Source: an uncultured Prevotellaceae bacterium (GTDB lineage: Bacteria > Bacteroidota > Bacteroidia > Bacteroidales > Bacteroidaceae). From it: a stretch of 64,000 nucleotides of DNA. A model generated the notes under the pieces. It ran no database searches, was not told the DNA's origin, and saw only the letters and a program-made list of their open reading frames with translations. The stretch lies in contig CACYYG010000008.1 of assembly GCA_902778535.1 (NCBI GenBank), positions 62,001-126,000 on the forward strand, read 5' to 3'. Below, in pieces: positions 18,281 to 27,300 of this stretch; within the stretch, counting starts at the first letter, position 1; every line of letters starts with the position of its first letter. Made by a program: the position numbers and the translations under genes.

Positions 18281-18322
18281 TGAAAGTTGATAATTGAAGG
18301 TTGAAAATTGAATATTACAATT
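18281..18322 (+). repeat. Heptad direct repeats before the DUF1735 gene
   Basis: GTTGATA, ATTGAAG, GTTGAAA and ATTGAAT run head to tail before the ATG at 18323. Confidence 0.55.
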
Positions 18323-19453
18323 ATGAAACTCAAGAAATACATATACGGCGTAGCCTTGGGAGCACTTTCTCTCTCATTTGCTTCTTGCTATAATGCAGAC
18401 AAAGACTTCCCGGACTTTGAAGGAGGCACAACGGCCTACTTCGCCTATCAGTATCCGGTACGTACACTCGTACTTGGTAACGACATCTACGACAACACGA
18501 TTGACAACGCTCACAAGTGCCAGATTTGGTCGACGATGGGCGGAGCCTATAACGGGCGCAACGCTTACGTGGACATTGTCGTTGACGAAACACTCTGCAA
18601 CAACCTCTATTTCACCGATGAAGGCGGTAACCCGGCAGAGCCTGTGAAGCCCATGCCGACGTCATACTACAACCTTTCATCCAACCAGATTGCTTACAAT
18701 GGCGATTCTCGCGGTTATGTAGAGGTGCAGTTTACGGATGCTTTCTTCAACGACCCGAAGGCAATCGACAACACCTATGTCATTCCCCTGCTGATGACCA
18801 ACGTCAAGGGCATTGACCACATCCTCACTGGCAAGCCGCGTGAAGGTCTCACTCCCTCGCGCACGAACACGGAAGATTGGGAAATTCTGGCAAAGGACTA
18901 TGTGCTCTACTGTGTGAAGTACATGAATCCCTGGCAGGGAAAGTATATTCGCCGCGGCGTTGACAATATAACGGAAAAAGGAGCTACCTCAACGGTGGTC
19001 CGCAAGGATTTCTCGCTCGTCAACACCGACCTTGAGCACTACAAGGAGAATCCTGTCAACCAGAACGATGAAATCTGTGGCATCAAGACCAAGAACATGA
19101 CGCAGGCCATCTTCCCCGTCTCATTCAAACGCAGTGGTGGCGCAGCTTCCATCCCCTGCAACCTCATCCTTACGTTCAACGGCAATCAGTGCACCATCTC
19201 CACCGACGATGAGGGCGTGACAGCCACAGGCTCAGGCGAATACATCGTCAAGGGAACTGAGAAGCCCGAATACAAGGACTATCAGTGGGGAAGCATGAAC
19301 GGACAGCCCGTCCAGCGCGACATTCTCCGCTTGGCCTATGAGGTTAACTTCCAAAATGAAGACATTCAGGTTTCCACAACCGATACGCTTGTTGTTCAGA
19401 CCCGTGAGTCAAACAAGAAAGTGTTCTTCTCACCAAAATATGTAAATCAATAA
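18323..19453 (+). CDS. DUF1735/DUF5627-type surface lipoprotein (XusE position)
   Basis: A 376-residue lipoprotein. MKLKKYIYGVALGALSLSF leads to the lipobox FASC. The N-terminal half has the beta-sandwich style of the BT_3987/DUF1735 domain (DIVVDETLCNNLYF and SYYNLSSNQIAYNGDSRGYV). The C-terminal half resembles DUF5627 (AIFPVSFKRSGG, then CNLILTFNGNQCTIS). Proteins of this kind are surface glycan-binding proteins encoded after susCD. Its place between susD2 and the GH10-like gene equals that of xusE in xylan loci. Ligand specificity cannot be read from sequence. Confidence 0.75.
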   Translation: MKLKKYIYGVALGALSLSFASCYNADKDFPDFEGGTTAYFAYQYPVRTLVLGNDIYDNTIDNAHKCQIWSTMGGAYNGRNAYVDIVVDETLCNNLYFTDEGGNPAEPVKPMPTSYYNLSSNQIAYNGDSRGYVEVQFTDAFFNDPKAIDNTYVIPLLMTNVKGIDHILTGKPREGLTPSRTNTEDWEILAKDYVLYCVKYMNPWQGKYIRRGVDNITEKGATSTVVRKDFSLVNTDLEHYKENPVNQNDEICGIKTKNMTQAIFPVSFKRSGGAASIPCNLILTFNGNQCTISTDDEGVTATGSGEYIVKGTEKPEYKDYQWGSMNGQPVQRDILRLAYEVNFQNEDIQVSTTDTLVVQTRESNKKVFFSPKYVNQ

Positions 19454-19468
19454 AAGGAGGCTAAGAAT

Positions 19469-21133
19469 ATGAACAGAATTTTTAGAAACGCCCTCTTTGT
19501 GTTGGCAGCAGGTGCATTGGCAGCTTCCTGTGCCGACTATAACGAGACAGACGGTTTCGCTGCTCAACCCGATCCGACCTTTGCCGAGCCGTACAAGGAC
19601 CTGGCTCCTGTCAAGTCATACATCGACAGAAACCAGTATCCCAACATGACGCTTGGAGCAATGCTGAAGGTGTCGGAATTCAACAAGCAGGAGCTGGCAC
19701 ATGCTGCAGCTGTCACCAACTTCGACAATGTCGCATTCGGTACCACCCTGATGTCGGGCACCATTGTCAATGCTAAAGGTGTGATGAACTTCCTCGACAT
19801 GAGCGATCTGCTTACCCATGTAGAGGAAATAGGCTATGAGGTGTACGGCAGTCCCATCGTTGCCAATGCCAACCAGGCTGAAGAATGGCTGGCCACACTC
19901 ACAGCTCCTATTGAGATTGCGGTTGACTACGTAGAAGGAAAGACAATTGACTTCAGTACCATGACCAAGTTTGATGGCACTGTTGAGAAAGGTGACAAAA
20001 GTAAAGCTTCTATCGTCAGTTATGAAGGTCAGAACGTGCTTCAAGTAGGCACCAGAGCTAATGTTCGCATCGTTGAAGATTTCGACGTTGATCCTAAGGC
20101 TACATATACCACTACATTCTGGGCAAGAGCTCAGACTGGCAAGGAGTCTGTTTCTTTTACAGTAAACTTCTCCGGCAATCAGATTGCAGGACCTGCTTCT
20201 GAAGGAAAGTGGACAGTCAAGCCAGACAAGTGGTACAAGATTGTTGTGGAGGGTCAAAGCGCACCTGACGCCACTGAAGGCTTCTTCAGGATAGATAATG
20301 GTCCAAACGGTGTTATCTATATTCAGAAGGTACAGGTTGGCTACTATCCTGACAACCACCGCGATCAGACCCAGCAGGAACTGACTGATACCATCAAGTA
20401 TGCACTCAACACCTGGTGCGACGGTCTGATGAAGATCAACGCCGGCCGTATCCAGATGTTCGATCTCATTGACGAACCTATCGAAACCGGTGCTGAGCTG
20501 GAGAACGGCATGTATGACCTCAAGCACTCTACCGAAAAGATATTCTGGCAAGACATCCTTGGCAGTGAAAACTATGCTCCGGCTGTTGCAAAGGCAGCAC
20601 GCGATGCCTACCAGAGGTACGAGGGCGATCCTGCTGAGCTGAAGTTCTTCATCAGTGAGTCTGGTCTTGACGACGCCAAGAAAATGCAGAGCCTTAAGTA
20701 CTGGATTGGCATCTGGGATGCAAATGGTGCAAAGATTGACGGTATCAATGCAAAGCTGAATCTCAGCTACAGTGAGGATGCAGCAACGCAGGAAGCTAAT
20801 AAGGCCACACTCGACAATCTTCTTACCAGTCTTGCTGCAACGGGTAAACTGATTCGTCTCTCTAATTTCGACATCAAGTATCTGGATGTCGACGGCGTGT
20901 CAGTTTCGGCAGATAAGATATCGGAAGCCCAGCGTCAGAAGCTGGCCGATTATTACGGCTACGTCATCAAGAGCTACATGAGCAAGATTCCTCATGAGAT
21001 GCAGGCTGGCATTTGCAAGGGCAATCTGGCTGATACAACTGATCCTGTGGGTCTTTGGTCTGTTAACAAGAGCAAGGACTGGGTGCGCACTGCTACTTAC
21101 AAGGCATTCTGCGACGCACTTAGCGGTAAGTAA
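19469..21133 (+). CDS. GH10-like lipoprotein, probably catalytically dead
   Basis: A 554-residue lipoprotein (MNRIFRNALFVLAAGALAAS, lipid Cys21). It has the split GH10 plan of Prevotella Xyn10C: an N-terminal barrel part (about 45-150), an inserted CBM4-like module (about 155-295), then the barrel remainder. The acid/base loop is kept as FDLIDEP with Glu336. The nucleophile loop normally reading ITELD is LSNFD, with Asn466 in place of Glu. The substrate motif ENxMKW and the GHTLxWH loop are also lost (FGTTLMS near 91-97; YGSPIVANAN near 126-135). It is therefore more likely a surface xylan-binding protein than an enzyme. A strong AAAGGAGG Shine-Dalgarno precedes its ATG, unusual for this genome. 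Confidence 0.82.
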   Translation: MNRIFRNALFVLAAGALAASCADYNETDGFAAQPDPTFAEPYKDLAPVKSYIDRNQYPNMTLGAMLKVSEFNKQELAHAAAVTNFDNVAFGTTLMSGTIVNAKGVMNFLDMSDLLTHVEEIGYEVYGSPIVANANQAEEWLATLTAPIEIAVDYVEGKTIDFSTMTKFDGTVEKGDKSKASIVSYEGQNVLQVGTRANVRIVEDFDVDPKATYTTTFWARAQTGKESVSFTVNFSGNQIAGPASEGKWTVKPDKWYKIVVEGQSAPDATEGFFRIDNGPNGVIYIQKVQVGYYPDNHRDQTQQELTDTIKYALNTWCDGLMKINAGRIQMFDLIDEPIETGAELENGMYDLKHSTEKIFWQDILGSENYAPAVAKAARDAYQRYEGDPAELKFFISESGLDDAKKMQSLKYWIGIWDANGAKIDGINAKLNLSYSEDAATQEANKATLDNLLTSLAATGKLIRLSNFDIKYLDVDGVSVSADKISEAQRQKLADYYGYVIKSYMSKIPHEMQAGICKGNLADTTDPVGLWSVNKSKDWVRTATYKAFCDALSGK

Positions 21134-21140
21134 GCAACAC

Positions 21141-21175
21141 AAGGCATGGGGGCTCGCATGCAGTCCCCATCCCTT
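21141..21175 (+). terminator. Hairpin after the GH10-like gene
   Basis: AAGG-c-ATGGGG (21141-21151) pairs with CCCCAT-c-CCTT (21165-21175). No T run follows, so it may be an RNA-processing or mRNA-stabilising hairpin more than a full terminator. It separates the first six genes from the next one. Confidence 0.45.
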
Positions 21176-21210
21176 GCTAAACTTGTAAAGAATCCCCCTA
21201 AAGGAGGAAA

Positions 21211-21246
21211 ATGACAGAGAAAAACAAAATGATAGGATATTCCTAA
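21211..21246 (+). CDS. Possible 11-codon leader peptide
   Basis: ATG at 21211 opens MTEKNKMIGYS and stops at 21246. It has an ideal AAAGGAGG at 21200-21207, rare in this window. It lies 54 bp before the start of the CBM-repeat protein. It could be a regulatory leader peptide or chance. Confidence 0.3.
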   Translation: MTEKNKMIGYS

Positions 21247-21300
21247 AGAATCAACATTTTTTTTTTATTCATCTTTTATTATTAACTAAACTTTTCTATT

Positions 21301-23472
21301 ATGAAAAAATTATTTACTCTTTTTGCTTTCCTGGCAATAGTTATGGGAGCAAAAGCTGACTGGGTAGAAGATTACAAGATCGACTACTCCAAAAACACTG
21401 GGTTCCCCTTCTACGTGATGGGTTACGTTCCTGAGTGGGTTGACGGCGTCATGACCGACTATGGTGCAATGTTCAAGTATGTTGAGGTGAAGGATGATGC
21501 TGAGGAGACCAGCGACGTCATCGTGAAGACACAAGGCGGTGTCGAGTACTACAAAATTGAATTGGCTGAGCCCGGATGGCACCAGTATTTCATTGCCGAT
21601 GGCATTCCCACCGAGCTTGACGGTTCTTACACTGCTAAGGCATTGGTTAAAGCTTCAGAGGCTTGCACCATCAACATCAACATGGGTTGGGGTTGGAATG
21701 AAGGCCAGCAGAAAGGCACATCCGTAAATATTCCCGCAGAATGGACAGAGATTGAATGGGAGTACAGTGGCATTGGTGGTACTTCTTGCAACCTCGTTGC
21801 ACAGCCTGGTACTGTTACTGCTACCATCGAGTGGAAGTGGGTTACCGTTTCTCACAACGCAAAAGAGTCTCGTCCGGTTGTATGGCAGGAGTGGCTTACC
21901 AATGATGGCCAGTCTATCATCCCCGATGTCGCTCACGAAAACAAGTGGATGGGTGACGCCGAAACTCCTTGGGCTGATCCTGAAACAAAATGGAACGATC
22001 AGGAAAAGAACTATCTCATTTGTGCATGGGGTAAGGAGCGTGAGGTCAACATGAATGAAGACGGTGGCTGGGATCCCTTCCCCGCTACGATTGAACAGGA
22101 AGCCGACGGTAATCACTATTTCGTCGTTCATGGTAAGCCCGCAACCACAGAGGGTGATGCTTCAGCATGGGACAACCAGTTCTGGATTCAGAGCCCGAAG
22201 GAGTGGAAGTCTGGTGATCAGCTTAAGATTCATTTCCGCTACAAGGCTTCAAAGGCTGTTACTGTAGCTACTCAGTGCCACAAGCAGAATCCGTCAGACT
22301 ACCTCATCTGGCATGCTATTGGTGACATCGCCTTCACTGAAGAGTGGCAGGACTTTGACGGCACTATGTCAATTGCTGATGATATGGCAGGTACTTGGTC
22401 AATCGCTTTCCAGCTGAACCAGAATGATAAGGATGCTATTGATTTCTACTTTGACGACCTCTCATGGCAGAGCATGAAGCTTGACGAAGGTTACTTCGTG
22501 GCAGGCAGCAACCCCAATACGGGTCTTGAGTATGACTTCGACAACGCTGTTGAGTTCGTTTATGACGAGGAAGCAGAAGTGAAGACTGCTACTATCGGCG
22601 AAAAGGACGCATACGTCTCTCAGATAATGATTTCTACCGTACGCGGCAACGATGCTGCATTCAAGGGCAATACTTTGAAGCCTTCTGGCGCAATCACTAA
22701 CGATCCTGACAACTGGCTCGACTACGCTCCCTCAAGTCTTGCTAAGCTGAACCTCCCGGGTGAGGGTATCTGGAGAATCTACCTTGACGAGGACTATAAG
22801 GCAATGGCATTCGAGATGCTCGAAGGAACTGAAATTGCTCCTAAGGACATCAAGGCCAACCCGACAGTTGTTACCATCAATGCTCTCGAGAGAGACTATC
22901 TCACAGCTGATAGCAATGGAAATGCACGAGAAGCAGAAATTGGCACAGGTGAGCCTTGGGACAACCAGTTCTGGATTGTTGCTAACCGCACACTGAGCAC
23001 TGGTGAGGTAACTGTTGTTCAGTTCTCATATAGAGCAAATACTCCTGCCAAAGCCTCTACACAGGATCACGCCGATCCGGGCAGTTACCTGCACTGGGCT
23101 GCTATCGGTGATGTGAATTTCGCTGAAGAGTGGCAGGACTTCGAAACCACCTTCACTGTTCCCTCTGAGGCAAACGGCATGAAGTCAATCGCATTCAACC
23201 TGTCTGAAATCAAGGAGGCCAACACCTATGAGTTGAAGGACTTCATCTGGAAGCTTGAAGACAACACAGAGACTCTGATCAATGAGACTGGTGGCACCAA
23301 TTTCTACGTGAAGATACTTGGTGGCAATCCCGAGCCTGTTGAGTCTGGCATCACCAGCGTTGTGAACAACAAGAAGGCTACTACCGTTACATACAACCTT
23401 GCCGGCCAGCGCGTATCCAAGAGCTACAAGGGCATCGTCGTCAAGAACGGAAGAAAGCTAGTTACGAAGTAA
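21301..23472 (+). CDS. Secreted protein with three carbohydrate-binding-type modules
   Basis: A 723-residue exported protein; MKKLFTLFAFLAIVMGAKA is a signal peptide without lipobox. Three related beta-sandwich modules of CBM4/9-like style follow (about 25-190, 240-395 and 525-680). The last two share WDNQFWI, a Gly-Asp-Ile/Val strand (HAIGDIAFTEEWQDF versus AAIGDVNFAEEWQDF) and a closing Ser-Ile-Ala-Phe strand. The C-terminus ends in YNLAGQRVSKSYKGIVVKNG plus a Lys-rich end, the short tail typical of secreted Prevotella proteins. No catalytic domain is visible. It probably binds polysaccharide at the surface. A weak hairpin lies upstream and a strong terminator downstream. Confidence 0.7.
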   Translation: MKKLFTLFAFLAIVMGAKADWVEDYKIDYSKNTGFPFYVMGYVPEWVDGVMTDYGAMFKYVEVKDDAEETSDVIVKTQGGVEYYKIELAEPGWHQYFIADGIPTELDGSYTAKALVKASEACTININMGWGWNEGQQKGTSVNIPAEWTEIEWEYSGIGGTSCNLVAQPGTVTATIEWKWVTVSHNAKESRPVVWQEWLTNDGQSIIPDVAHENKWMGDAETPWADPETKWNDQEKNYLICAWGKEREVNMNEDGGWDPFPATIEQEADGNHYFVVHGKPATTEGDASAWDNQFWIQSPKEWKSGDQLKIHFRYKASKAVTVATQCHKQNPSDYLIWHAIGDIAFTEEWQDFDGTMSIADDMAGTWSIAFQLNQNDKDAIDFYFDDLSWQSMKLDEGYFVAGSNPNTGLEYDFDNAVEFVYDEEAEVKTATIGEKDAYVSQIMISTVRGNDAAFKGNTLKPSGAITNDPDNWLDYAPSSLAKLNLPGEGIWRIYLDEDYKAMAFEMLEGTEIAPKDIKANPTVVTINALERDYLTADSNGNAREAEIGTGEPWDNQFWIVANRTLSTGEVTVVQFSYRANTPAKASTQDHADPGSYLHWAAIGDVNFAEEWQDFETTFTVPSEANGMKSIAFNLSEIKEANTYELKDFIWKLEDNTETLINETGGTNFYVKILGGNPEPVESGITSVVNNKKATTVTYNLAGQRVSKSYKGIVVKNGRKLVTK

Positions 23473-23488
23473 GTATAAAGCCGAAGCT

Positions 23489-23512
23489 CGCTCATGCTTG
23501 CGTGCATGAGCG
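23489..23512 (+). other. Perfect 9-bp stem-loop after the CBM-repeat gene
   Basis: CGCTCATGC (23489-23497) pairs with GCATGAGCG (23504-23512) around a 6-nt loop. It lies before the T-tailed terminator and may protect the 3-prime end of the mRNA. Confidence 0.45.
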
Positions 23513-23534
23513 CGCCAGAGCTTTAGTTCTAACA

Positions 23535-23581
23535 ACAGCAGCAGCTGCATCTCATTGAGGTGTGGCTGCTGTCTTTTTTTT
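23535..23581 (+). terminator. Rho-independent terminator of the first uptake operon
   Basis: ACAGCAGC (23535-23542) pairs with GCTGCTGT (23565-23572), followed by CTTTTTTTT. This is the clearest stop signal for the operon that starts near 7805. Confidence 0.8.
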
Positions 23582-23589
23582 ATGATTCA

Positions 23590-23775
23590 TTCAACTTTCT
23601 CAAGTGGAGTAGTAAGAAGTAGTAAAAGGAAGTTATGGGAAGTTATGGGTCAATAGTTGCTTCACTGATGGCTACGCAAAAACTCCTTCATAGACCATAA
23701 CAAATGACCTATACTTCCAAGGCCGAAGGCCGATAAATTCTTCTAACTACCTCTAACTACCGAAGTTAAGCGTAT
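23590..23775 (+). repeat. Dispersed repeat R1, copy a
   Basis: About 185 bp from TCAACTTTCTCAAGTGGAG to CGAAGTTAAGCG. Reverse-complement copies lie at 59242-59412 and 59413-59595, and an internally deleted direct copy at 62728-62860. Inside are GGCCGAAGGCC and a doubled CTAACTAC. Similarity between copies is very high (only a few differences over 180 bp by eye). No open frame is conserved as a gene. Confidence 0.8.
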
Positions 23776-23852
23776 ACAACCGACAGTTGAGTGATTATCC
23801 GCAATCACATCCCCAGAATGTAAGAAGTCAACGTTCATCATCGTGAATGTGT

Positions 23853-23957
23853 CAGAACCCTCGGTAACATCGCGGGTTACTGACAGTAACCACGTGGGTT
23901 ACTAACAGTAACCACGCGAGTTACTGACAGTAACCCACATGGTTACTAAATTGTCAC
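23853..23957. repeat. 22-bp-period palindrome array 1
   Basis: Three units of GGTTACT-NNN-AGTAACC (first base A in the third unit) start at 23875, 23897 and 23919, with a half unit at 23941 and a degenerate unit before. Each palindrome is 7+3+7 bp and units are separated by exactly 5 bp (ACGTG, ACGCG, CACAT). The centre triplets differ (GAC, AAC, GAC). It lies about 200 bp upstream of the second uptake promoter. Spacers are far too short for CRISPR. Confidence 0.75.
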
Positions 23958-24091
23958 AGGTGTTGGTTCTTGTCTGAGAACTCCCGTTTCTTCAATAAAC
24001 AGAATTTATCAAGTTGTTCACCACGTTTTCAAATCATAAAAAATGTGTTATAATTGTTTCTATTTGTTGTGAAAATGTGTTTTTTGACATA

Positions 24092-24159
24092 AATGTTACA
24101 TAGCAAAAAGGTTGAGATACAAACGACAATGATACGTGTTAATAATATATGTAATTTTG
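24092..24159 (+). promoter_or_regulatory. Operator-like element and promoter of the second uptake operon
   Basis: The 32-bp element AATGTTACAT, AGCAAAAAG, TTGAGATACAAA at 24092-24123 repeats that at 7731-7762. It again ends 28 bp before the -7 box, here TAATTTTG at 24152-24159. Identical spacing argues for one activator acting on both operons. Confidence 0.7.
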
Positions 24160-24165
24160 CAACAG

Positions 24166-24247
24166 TTTTTCAGGTTAGTTAGAGATAGTTAGTAGTTCGT
24201 TTTGGCGGCATCGCTCATGTTGAGCGCAACAGGCGATGCCGCTTTTT
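24166..24247 (+). ncRNA. Conserved leader RNA with terminator-like hairpin, copy 2
   Basis: The 48 bp between the -7 box and the stem match copy 1 apart from about four bases (shared TTTTTCAGGTTAGTTA and GATAGTTAGTAGTTCG). GGCATCGC (24207-24214) pairs with GCGATGCC (24233-24240), with inner TGTTG-AGCG-CAACA, then GCTTTTT. The susC start follows about 92 nt later. Conserved sequence, loop and a compensatory pair change mark a functional RNA. Confidence 0.72.
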
Positions 24248-24338
24248 AATGACAAAAGCTGTCTGGCTGCCTTTGAAGAGCTGAGAAAACTATAGAGAAT
24301 GTATAACTAACTTTTTATTAACTCCAAAATTAACAATT

Positions 24339-27300
24339 ATGTGGAAAATTAAATCACTGGAAAAGCCGTTAATGTTGCTGTTCCTGCTCTGTTTGTTCCC
24401 ACTAGGAGCATTGGCTCAGAGCCTCGTACGAGGAACAGTTAACGATGAGGCTGGCGAACCTGTCATCGGTGCTACCGTTAAAGTGCTGGGTACCAATGAA
24501 GGTGCAATTACCGATTTTAACGGTAATTTTAGCGTCAAGGCTGCTTCTAATGCCACACTGAGCATTTCCTACGTGGGTTATGAAACCCAGGAGGTACGCG
24601 TTGGAGGCAGAAGCAACATCGCTATTACTTTGGTAGAGGATGCCAACACGTTGGAAGACGTGGTTGTCATCGGTTACGGTACCCAGAAGAAAAAGCTGGT
24701 GACCGGTGCTACTGTTCAGGTGAAAGGTGAAGAACTGGCCAAGGTGAACACCACCAACGCACTCGAGGCTATGCAGAGCCATACGCCTGGTGTACAGATT
24801 ACCCAGAGCTCTACTCAGCCTGGTAAGGGTTACAAGGTTTACATCCGTGGTATCGGTACCACCGGTAACTCTGCACCTCTTTATGTAATCGACGGTGTGG
24901 CAGGTGGCAACCTCGACGGTATTAACCCCGCTGATATTGAGAGCATCGACGTGCTGAAGGACGCTGCATCGGCTGCCATCTATGGTGCCCGTGCTGCTAA
25001 CGGCGTTATCCTGGTTACTACCAAGCAGGGTAAGGCTGGCAAGATTGAGCTCAGCTACAATGGCGCTATGGGCTGGTCGAACGCCTACAAGCGTCCGCAG
25101 CTGCTCAACGCCCAGCAGTACATGACCATCATTGATGAGTACACCTTCAATACTTCTGGTCAGAAGATGGATTGGCCCGGCTTCGTTCCGCAGAACATCC
25201 TCGACAAGGTTGCAGGTGGCTGGGATGGCACCGACTGGTGGGGAGCATTCGAGAATGAGAACGCCGTACAGCAGAACCACTCCGTGACGCTGACTGGCGG
25301 CACCGACCGCTCAAAGTTCGCCATGTCCTACACCTATACAGGCAACGAAGGTATTATGGGCGCTGATGTGGCTTCTAACTACAAGCGTCATACCATCCGC
25401 CTCAACAGCGACCACGTGCTGCTGAAGGCTAAGGACTTTGATGTGATCACCATCGGTGAGAACTTCTCCTTAGGCTATACCAAGAGCCACGACTTGGCTG
25501 AGGACGGCATGTACTGGAGCTATATCCACAGCCTGCTGCAGACCTGCCCGCTCGTTCCTCAGTTTGCTGACAATGGCGACATCTATTATTATCAGGACTT
25601 CGACGGTACCGTCAAGTACGGTCAGGGCTGGAACGCTTCTCTGTTCAGCAACCCCTGGGAGAACCTCATCAAGGGTGGTTTCAACTCTATGGCTGAAAGC
25701 CGCAGCATCAATGCCAGCGCTACAGCATTCGCAGTTATCCAGCCCATTAAGGGTCTGAGATTCCGTTCTCAGTTCAACTACAACTGGGGTTCTGGTGCCT
25801 ATCGCAACTATGGCGAGCCTCGTTCATCTGGTTATGGCAATGCCACATCACCTGTTTACAGCGTCAATCAGAGCGCTTGGTTGAATACTTCATGGTCTGT
25901 TGAGAATACCCTTACCTACGATCTTCCCATCATCAATGGTCACAAGATTAGCGCTATGGTAGGTCAGTCCTTCCAGAGCACCGCTTGGAGCACCAACATT
26001 GGCGGATCCAACAAGGTTAACTATGGCGATCAGCTTGCTACTTTGAAGGGTTGGGATTCTGCTTGGCTGTCGAACGTGAAGCTGGTAAATGCTACCGACG
26101 CAACGCTCACCGGTTCTCCTAATGACGAAGAGTATCTCGCTTCTTGGTTCGGTCGTTTAACTTGGGACTGGAATGAGACCTATATGGCTACCGCTACCCT
26201 CCGTTATGATGGCTCGAGCATCTTCACCGATGGCAAGCGCTGGGGCGTCTTCCCATCTGTATCTGCAGGTTGGGTAGTTAGCAATGAGAAATTCATGGAA
26301 GGCACCAAGAGCTGGATGGACTTCTTCAAGATTCGTGCAAGCTGGGGTCAGAACGGTAATAAGGATATCTCCAAGTACCAGTATCTGGCTACCATCGCTC
26401 TGTCGGGCGAGGCCGGCGACGCTGGCTACAAGTTCGGCTCTGATATGGCTACTTCCGTTGCCGGCACTCCTAACGTCGGTGCCTACGCTGACATCGTTCC
26501 TAACCCCGACCTGACTTGGGAGACTTCTGAGCAGCTTGACTTCGGTTTCGATGCACGCTTCTTCAACAGCCGTCTGGGCTTGAACTTCGACTGGTATAAG
26601 AAGACCACTAAGGACTGGCTGATTGGCGGTAATCTGCTTGCCATCTATGGTACGAATCCTGCTGCCATTAATGGTGGTGACGTGGAGAACACCGGTATTG
26701 AGGTCGCTCTCACTTGGAACGACAATATTAATAAGGACTTCAGCTACAACATCGGTTTGAACTTCGCTACCAACAAGAACAAGGTAACCCGTATTGCTAA
26801 CGAAAACCACTACCTCAATGGTCCTGGTGGCGTTCTCTCACAGGGTACTGAGTACATCTACCGTGCTGAGGAAGGCAAGCCCATCGGTTACTTCTACGGT
26901 ATGTCCTACAGCGGCATCTGGCAGAACCAGGCCCAGATTGATGCAGCACGTAACGCAGGCAAGGCCGTTCTCGACGGTGCACAGCCCGGTGACTGCATCT
27001 GGGACGACTGGAACGGCGATGGCGTGATTACCTATGCTGAAGGTGATAACTGCGACCGTCATGAGATTGGTAATCCTAACCCCGACCTGATGGTTGGCCT
27101 CAACCTCGGTTTGAACTACAAGGGCTTTGATTTCGCTGTCAACGGTGCTGGCGCATTTGGCATGCAGATCATGCGTTCTTACCGTTCATTCAGTGATGCT
27201 CCTTACCAGAACTACGACACCTCTATCCTGAATCGTTGGGTGGGTGAAGGTTCTACAAACGAGCAGCCCCGTATCTCTGCTACCGGTCACCCCAATACCA

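Noticed and set aside
23875-23957. CRISPR array
   Set aside because: Spacers are only 5 bp, repeats are perfect palindromes and no cas genes are present.
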